Shown piece after piece: positions 59,265-64,000 of a stretch of DNA of 64,000 nucleotides. The position numbers and the translations under genes are program-made. The notes beneath the pieces are model-generated. The model was not told where the DNA came from, ran no database searches, and worked only from the letters and a program-made list of their open reading frames with translations. The stretch is from an uncultured cyanobacterium (GTDB lineage Bacteria > Cyanobacteriota > Vampirovibrionia > Gastranaerophilales > Gastranaerophilaceae), in assembly GCA_902495705.1 (NCBI GenBank), contig CABUXT010000007.1, positions 1 through 64,000 on the forward strand. The letters are read 5' to 3'. Positions within the stretch are counted from its first letter, which is position 1; every line of letters begins with the position of its first letter.

Positions 59265-60713
59265 TTATTCGGTCAGGTCAATAAATTTTGCACTCGGATA
59301 CTCCGAATTTCCATCAAAATTTTTGGCAGCTGATTCTAATGCGTTTTTAAGAAGTTCATTAATTTGGACTTCTTTTCCGTTTTGCAGAACTTTTGTCTTA
59401 GGCAAATTTTTCAAAACCTCAAACCCTTGTTCACCTGAGCCGATATATGGGTCGATGGTACAAGTGAAAACACGATTTGGGTCTATCGGATTTTGATTAG
59501 AATCAAGCAAGTCTTCCCCATTAATTGCAATTTGGATAATTTTACAAGTGTTATTTTCAAAATCGCAACTATCTGTCACTGTGACATTGCGCGAACACTG
59601 GATAAACCGTGCATTTCCCCTATCTTTCAAAGTTCGATTTAACACGGCATTTTCAAAAACTTTTTTCAACTGTGCAACTGTAATATTAATTGTCTCAATA
59701 GTCGTTGTCGCACAAATCACCTTGCCCAAATCGTATTTTGTAATAACATCACTATCAGCCAATCTCAGCGGATACATTGTATATCCTGTCGAATGGAACG
59801 CGATATCGGTTTTTCCGAGTTTGCACATATTATCAGAAATAAATGTCCCCAATGGACATGGGTCAGAATAGCATTTGGTCAAATTCAAGACCCTTTTTGT
59901 AATAGGTTCTCTTAACCCTGTTTTCCTCTCATACTCAATAATAGGGCTTTCTAAAGGTTCAATAAATTCAAGTTTATCAAGCGGAATTTCTTCAACATTT
60001 TCAACATTTTCATCAATCGTCATTTTATATAGAGTTCTTGCAAAAGAGAGCGGATAAAAAATATTATTTTCATAATCAGGTTTGATTGGCGAATGTTCAT
60101 GTCCTCCGATAATCAAATCTATTTTTATACCATTTGCTATCGCAAAGTCTTTCAAACTCTTGCTATACGTGTACCAATGATGATTTAGAACAATAATTTT
60201 GTCATAATCTTCCTTGACAGACTCAATTAAATTTTTAAAACACTCTTCAGGCGGAATCAAATCGTAGTTAAACTTTTTGGCACACGAATTATTTAAACAA
60301 AATCCGGTTATAAGAATTTTTTGACCATTTATTTCAATAATTTTATAGTCTAAAACCCAATCAGCATGCCGTTTTGTCTTGTTATCAATCAAATTTGCAC
60401 AAATAACATTTATCCCTGCAGTTTGGAATTTTTCAACAGTTTGTCTCAAATATTCAAAATCGCATTTTTTGAATCCGAAATCGTTGTTACCAAGTGCGAT
60501 AAAGATTTGAGCCTGTGGTAAAAGTTCTTTTATTTTTAAATACGCATTTACTGAAAGGTCTTTATCATAAATTCCTTTGAATAAATCTCCGCTATCAAGC
60601 AACAAAAACGGAGTTTTGCTGTCTTTTTCAAAATTATAAACACCTGAAAGCAACTTGCTCAAGTTTCGGCTTTCCTGATGAGAATCTGTTATTGCATAAA
60701 TATTTGTTTTCAC
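59265..60713 (-). CDS. 5'-nucleotidase/metallophosphatase family protein
   Basis: A 482-residue two-domain enzyme of the UshA/5'-nucleotidase type. The metallophosphatase domain has the metal ligands in order: TDSH (Asp10, His12), LLDSGDLF, ALGNNDFG, LNHHW and GGHEHS. The C-terminal substrate-binding domain starts near 280 (FISDNMCKLGKTDIAFHSTGY) and includes FTCTIDPYIGSGEQGF. It hydrolyses nucleotides or related phosphoesters. Unlike UshA it has no signal peptide, so it should be cytoplasmic. Divergent from uvrC. Confidence 0.88.
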   Translation of the reverse strand: MKTNIYAITDSHQESRNLSKLLSGVYNFEKDSKTPFLLLDSGDLFKGIYDKDLSVNAYLKIKELLPQAQIFIALGNNDFGFKKCDFEYLRQTVEKFQTAGINVICANLIDNKTKRHADWVLDYKIIEINGQKILITGFCLNNSCAKKFNYDLIPPEECFKNLIESVKEDYDKIIVLNHHWYTYSKSLKDFAIANGIKIDLIIGGHEHSPIKPDYENNIFYPLSFARTLYKMTIDENVENVEEIPLDKLEFIEPLESPIIEYERKTGLREPITKRVLNLTKCYSDPCPLGTFISDNMCKLGKTDIAFHSTGYTMYPLRLADSDVITKYDLGKVICATTTIETINITVAQLKKVFENAVLNRTLKDRGNARFIQCSRNVTVTDSCDFENNTCKIIQIAINGEDLLDSNQNPIDPNRVFTCTIDPYIGSGEQGFEVLKNLPKTKVLQNGKEVQINELLKNALESAAKNFDGNSEYPSAKFIDLTE

Positions 60714-60767
60714 TGTTAAAATCCTTCTTGCTTACAAAATACCAAAATAATATGCTATAATCAACGT

Positions 60768-62441
60768 ATGAATGAGAGATTGAAAGAAAGTTTAAAACTA
60801 CTGCCATCCCTTCCGGGGTGCTACATTTACTACAATGCGGACAACGAAATTATTTATGTAGGCAAAGCAAAAATTTTAAAACGCCGTGTAATGTCTTATT
60901 TCAACCGCAAGCACCACGACAGCGTAAAAGTCAACGTTTTGGTCTCTCAAATTGACCATTTGGAATACATAATCACAAACACAGAAGTCGAAGCCCTCAT
61001 CCTAGAAAGTCATTTAATCAAAAAACACAAGCCAAAATATAATATTTTATTAAAAGACGACAAAAACTATCCGTATTTTTTAATTACAAACGAAGATTTT
61101 CCAAGAATTTCAATTGTGCGCAAACGCCACATCAACCCAGAAAAAGGCAGATATTACGGACCTTATACAGACATTCGTGCAATGCATTCGACTTTGGATT
61201 TTTTAAAGAAAATTTTTCCGCTAAAGCAATGCAAAACTCCAAAATTCAAAACTAGACCTTGCCTTTATTACCACATCGGCAAATGCCTTGCACCATGTCA
61301 AAATATGGTATCAAGTGAAGAATACAAAGCAATTGTACATCAGGCAGAATTGTTTTTATCAGGTAAGCAATCAGAATTGATGGCGCAATTAATGACTCAA
61401 ATTCAAAAATACTCTGATGCCGAGCAATATGAAAAAGCAGCACGTTTAAGAGACAGTTATTTTGACCTGAAAAAAACTTTGGAAAAACAAAAAGTTGTCT
61501 ACGAAAACACTAAATTAAACGAAGATATAATATCTCTTCTGCACGAAGACGGAATTTTGACAATCGTCATTATGATGATTCGCGAAGGGCGACTTATTGA
61601 CAAAAAAGACTTCGCATACGATGTTGAAGACGAAGATAAGACAGAATTTTTTGCAACATTTTTCAAAGAATATTACAACACGCTATCTTTGGAATTTCCT
61701 GACAAAATCGTTTCAAATGAACTCGAGGCAGTTGGGGAGAAAGCGCTTTATGAAGAGTGGTTGAATATAATTTCAGGTAAAAAGGTAAAAATCAGCTACG
61801 GCAAATCCGCGCAAGGCAAGGAATTACAAGCGCTTGCCGATAAAAATTGCCGAGTAGTTTTGGATAACGCGAAACTTTCTAAAATGTCCAAAATTAACGA
61901 AGATTTCAACAACATCGGCTCATATTTGAAAGAAAAATTGCATCTGAACAATTTTCCTTACCGTATGGAATGTTACGATATTTCGCATATCCAAGGTACA
62001 AACACAGTTGCCTCAATGGTTACATTTATTAACGGATTAAGCAAAAAATCCGCATACAGAAAGTTCAAAGTTAAATCAACCGAAGGCAAGCCTGACGACT
62101 TTTTGTCCATGAAAGAAGTGTTGACAAGAAGACTTTCAAGACTGGGTGAAAAAGGTTGGGAAAAACCTGATTTGATTATCATTGATGGTGGTAAGGGTCA
62201 ATTATCAAGTGTTATGGAAATCGTTGAAGGGATGGGAGTGACAGGAATTGATTTTGTCAGCCTTGCAAAAAGACAAGAAGAAGTCTTTCTCCCTCATAAC
62301 TCTCAATCCATCTTACTTCCACGCGAATCGAGTGCACTATTTTTAATCCAACGCATAAGAGATGAGGCGCACAAATTTGCTATCACATATCATAGAGATT
62401 TGCGTTCAAAAAGCAGTATCAAAGATACTTCTAAAAACTAA
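60768..62441 (+). CDS. uvrC: Excinuclease ABC subunit C, short form
   Basis: A 557-residue UvrC that makes both incisions in nucleotide excision repair. The N-terminal GIY-YIG nuclease (GCYIYYNADNEIIYVGKAKILKRRV), the cysteine-rich TRPCLYYHIGKCLAPC, the UVR UvrB-binding motif (EQYEKAARLRDSYFDLKK, about 224-241) and the RNase H-like nuclease (ECYDISHIQGTNTVASMV to RDEAHKFAITYHR) are intact. It stops 11 residues later, so the usual C-terminal tandem helix-hairpin-helix domain of about 50 residues is missing. Confidence 0.93.
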   Translation: MNERLKESLKLLPSLPGCYIYYNADNEIIYVGKAKILKRRVMSYFNRKHHDSVKVNVLVSQIDHLEYIITNTEVEALILESHLIKKHKPKYNILLKDDKNYPYFLITNEDFPRISIVRKRHINPEKGRYYGPYTDIRAMHSTLDFLKKIFPLKQCKTPKFKTRPCLYYHIGKCLAPCQNMVSSEEYKAIVHQAELFLSGKQSELMAQLMTQIQKYSDAEQYEKAARLRDSYFDLKKTLEKQKVVYENTKLNEDIISLLHEDGILTIVIMMIREGRLIDKKDFAYDVEDEDKTEFFATFFKEYYNTLSLEFPDKIVSNELEAVGEKALYEEWLNIISGKKVKISYGKSAQGKELQALADKNCRVVLDNAKLSKMSKINEDFNNIGSYLKEKLHLNNFPYRMECYDISHIQGTNTVASMVTFINGLSKKSAYRKFKVKSTEGKPDDFLSMKEVLTRRLSRLGEKGWEKPDLIIIDGGKGQLSSVMEIVEGMGVTGIDFVSLAKRQEEVFLPHNSQSILLPRESSALFLIQRIRDEAHKFAITYHRDLRSKSSIKDTSKN

Positions 62442-62449
62442 AATTCCAA

Positions 62450-63568
62450 TTAAATCAAATTGTTATAATGTTCTGCGTAAAAATCGCCAAATCTGTCTTC
62501 CAAAATCGCTTGACGACATTTTTTTGCAAAATCAATCAAGAATTTGATATTGTGGATAGACAAAAGTGTTGATGCTGTTTGTTCTTGACATCTCCAAAGG
62601 TGTCTGATATATGCTCTTGAGTGATTTTTACAAGCATAACAATCACAACCCTCAACAAGCGGAGATGGGTCATCTTCGTATTTTTTATTTTTGATGTTAG
62701 ATTTGCCGTTCCAAGTGAAGAATGAACCATGTCTTGCATTACGAGTCGGCAAAACACAGTCAAACATATCAACACCGAATTTAATTCCGTTCAACAAATC
62801 TTCAGGAGTTCCTACCCCCATCAAATAACGAGGTTTATATTTTGGCAAAAGTGGAGCAACAAGTTCAGTAAAGTGATTTTTGATATCGGTAGGTTCACCT
62901 ACACTAACACCGCCGATTGCATACCCAACCGCATCATAAGATGAAATAACTCTTGCGCTTTCGCGTCTCAAATCATCAAAAAATGCACCTTGAACAATTG
63001 GGAACAAAGCCTGACGCGGATTTGTTTTTGCTTTAATACATCTTTCAAGCCACCTGTGGGTACGCTCCATTGCAGCTTTTGCAGTATCGTAATCACAAGG
63101 ATAAGGCGCACATTGGTCAAACGCCATAATGATATCTGCGCCAATATTTTGCTGAATTTTCATAGAAATTTCAGGCGAAATATAATGACGAGTACCATTT
63201 TTAGGGTCTTGAAATTCTACACCATCCTCGGTAATTTTATTCAAATGAGCTAACGAAAAGACTTGGAACCCACCGGAATCAGTCAAAACAGGCTTATCCC
63301 AGTTCATCCAGCCATGGATTCCGCCAAAATTATGAATCCTTTCATCCCCTGCGCGCAAATACAAATGATAGGAGTTACCCAAAATAATTTGAGCACCTGT
63401 ATCTTTTATTTGGTCGCAAGTTAAAGACTTCACGGCAGAATTTGTTCCAACCGGCATAAAAATCGGTGTTTCGATTTTCCCATGCGGAGTTGTCAAAATA
63501 CCTGCTCTTGCTCCGGTTTGAGCATCTTCGTGAATCAATTCATAATTAAAAAAATCTTTTTCGTCCAT
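62450..63568 (-). CDS. tgt: Queuine tRNA-ribosyltransferase
   Basis: A 372-residue TIM-barrel enzyme exchanging guanine 34 for preQ1 in tRNAs with GUN anticodons. PVLTDSGGFQVFSL contains the base-binding Asp; DCVLPTRNARHG holds the nucleophilic Asp; the zinc site is CDCYACKNHSRAYIRHL. Length is normal. The ndk gene ends 9 bp upstream, suggesting one transcript; uvrC is convergent, 8 bp away. Confidence 0.96.
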   Translation of the reverse strand: MDEKDFFNYELIHEDAQTGARAGILTTPHGKIETPIFMPVGTNSAVKSLTCDQIKDTGAQIILGNSYHLYLRAGDERIHNFGGIHGWMNWDKPVLTDSGGFQVFSLAHLNKITEDGVEFQDPKNGTRHYISPEISMKIQQNIGADIIMAFDQCAPYPCDYDTAKAAMERTHRWLERCIKAKTNPRQALFPIVQGAFFDDLRRESARVISSYDAVGYAIGGVSVGEPTDIKNHFTELVAPLLPKYKPRYLMGVGTPEDLLNGIKFGVDMFDCVLPTRNARHGSFFTWNGKSNIKNKKYEDDPSPLVEGCDCYACKNHSRAYIRHLWRCQEQTASTLLSIHNIKFLIDFAKKCRQAILEDRFGDFYAEHYNNLI

Positions 63569-63577
63569 AAATTTTGA

Positions 63578-64000
63578 TTAGCCTTCTGAATCCAAACTTT
63601 CGATAACAAGTTCAGACATACATTTTCCATCAGGGAACAATTCATTCTCATTGAAGTAAATTTTGATTTCGCGTTCAGCACTTTCAACACTGTCTGAACC
63701 GTGAACAATATTATATTCTTTAAGCTGTGCAAAATCAGCACGAATAGTACCAACCTCAGCTGTATTCGGGTCAGTTGAACCCATCAAGTGTCTTGCACCT
63801 GCAACTGCATTGTAACCTTGGATAACCATCGCTACGATTGGACCGCTTTGAATATACTGAATCAATCTTGGGAAGAAAGGTTTTCCTTCGTGCTCAGCAT
63901 AATGAGCTTTTGCCTGCTCATCAGAAACATTAAGCATTTTCAAACCAATAACCTTGTAGCCTTTAGATTCAAATCTTTTAATAACTTCACCAATCAAACC
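63578..64000 (-). CDS. ndk: Nucleoside diphosphate kinase (5' end beyond window)
   Basis: The visible 141 codons cover all but about the first 10-15 residues. GLIGEVIKRFESKGYKVIGLKM, GPIVAMVIQGYNAV, MGSTDPNTAEVGTIR and the catalytic His in YNIVHGSDSVESAEREI identify NDK, which transfers the gamma phosphate between nucleoside triphosphates. The frame runs open to the window edge and needs its start outside. It is upstream of tgt in the same direction. Confidence 0.95.
   Translation of the reverse strand, partial: GLIGEVIKRFESKGYKVIGLKMLNVSDEQAKAHYAEHEGKPFFPRLIQYIQSGPIVAMVIQGYNAVAGARHLMGSTDPNTAEVGTIRADFAQLKEYNIVHGSDSVESAEREIKIYFNENELFPDGKCMSELVIESLDSEG

Noticed and set aside
60768..62449. Frameshift explaining the short UvrC
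   Set aside because: None of the other frames between the stop and tgt encodes a helix-hairpin-helix remnant, and only 8 bp separate the genes.

Overview
The window is AT-rich bacterial chromosome with about 65 protein genes and no rRNA, tRNA, CRISPR array or transposase gene that I can see. Outer-membrane-type genes (KdsC-like phosphatase, OmpH/Skp-like and BamE-like proteins), a CHASE2-GGDEF protein, BioY, M29 peptidase and many type IV prepilin-like proteins suggest a non-photosynthetic relative of Cyanobacteria (Vampirovibrionia/Gastranaerophilales-like). That placement is an inference from gene style and content; no marker tree could be run.

Layout: 0.4-1.9 kb, a prepilin-like gene divergent from an XRE regulator, then YjbQ. 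2.5-7.4 kb, rsmG, an AAA/TPR protein and a CHASE2-GGDEF cyclase on the minus strand. 8.3-12.0 kb, an unknown protein, a CtpA-type protease and thymidine kinase. 12.1-13.2 kb, a second XRE/prepilin divergon, then M29 aminopeptidase. 15-17.2 kb, three unknown proteins. 17.9-23.3 kb, a ribosomal operon read leftwards: infA-rpmJ-rpsM-rpsK-rpsD-rpoA-rplQ-truA-rplM-rpsI. 23.7-24.9 kb, rimI-like and bioY. 25.3-29.5 kb, a five-gene operon with a MotA/MotB-like (Zorya-like) proton-channel pair, a DUF711 protein and two tandem paralogues of unknown function. 29.8-41.6 kb, ppdK, a single-polypeptide restriction-modification enzyme, kdsC-TPR-lysC, a histidine kinase, galM and an SH3-like exported protein. 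41.6-49 kb, pheT, a translationally coupled unknown pair, a thioredoxin and a sigma factor. 48.8-50 kb, a third XRE/prepilin divergon. 50-64 kb, lipA, an OmpH-like protein, exported small proteins, HEAT-like proteins, a 5'-nucleotidase, a short uvrC, tgt and the 3' part of ndk.

Two things stand out. First, three separate loci have the same arrangement: a small XRE regulator divergent from a prepilin-like protein, and in two of them an inverted repeat sits on the predicted pilin promoter. Two of these pilins also carry an exactly in-frame duplicated 20-residue leader unit. Second, nearly every long intergenic space, including three spacers inside the ribosomal operon, is filled with dispersed palindromes. 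The commonest is a 21-nt hairpin (8-bp arms, 5-nt loop) present 13 times with four different but mostly perfectly paired stems; the same stems also enclose inserts of 55-170 nt.

Coordinates of starts were adjusted where a Shine-Dalgarno-like sequence decided between candidates.
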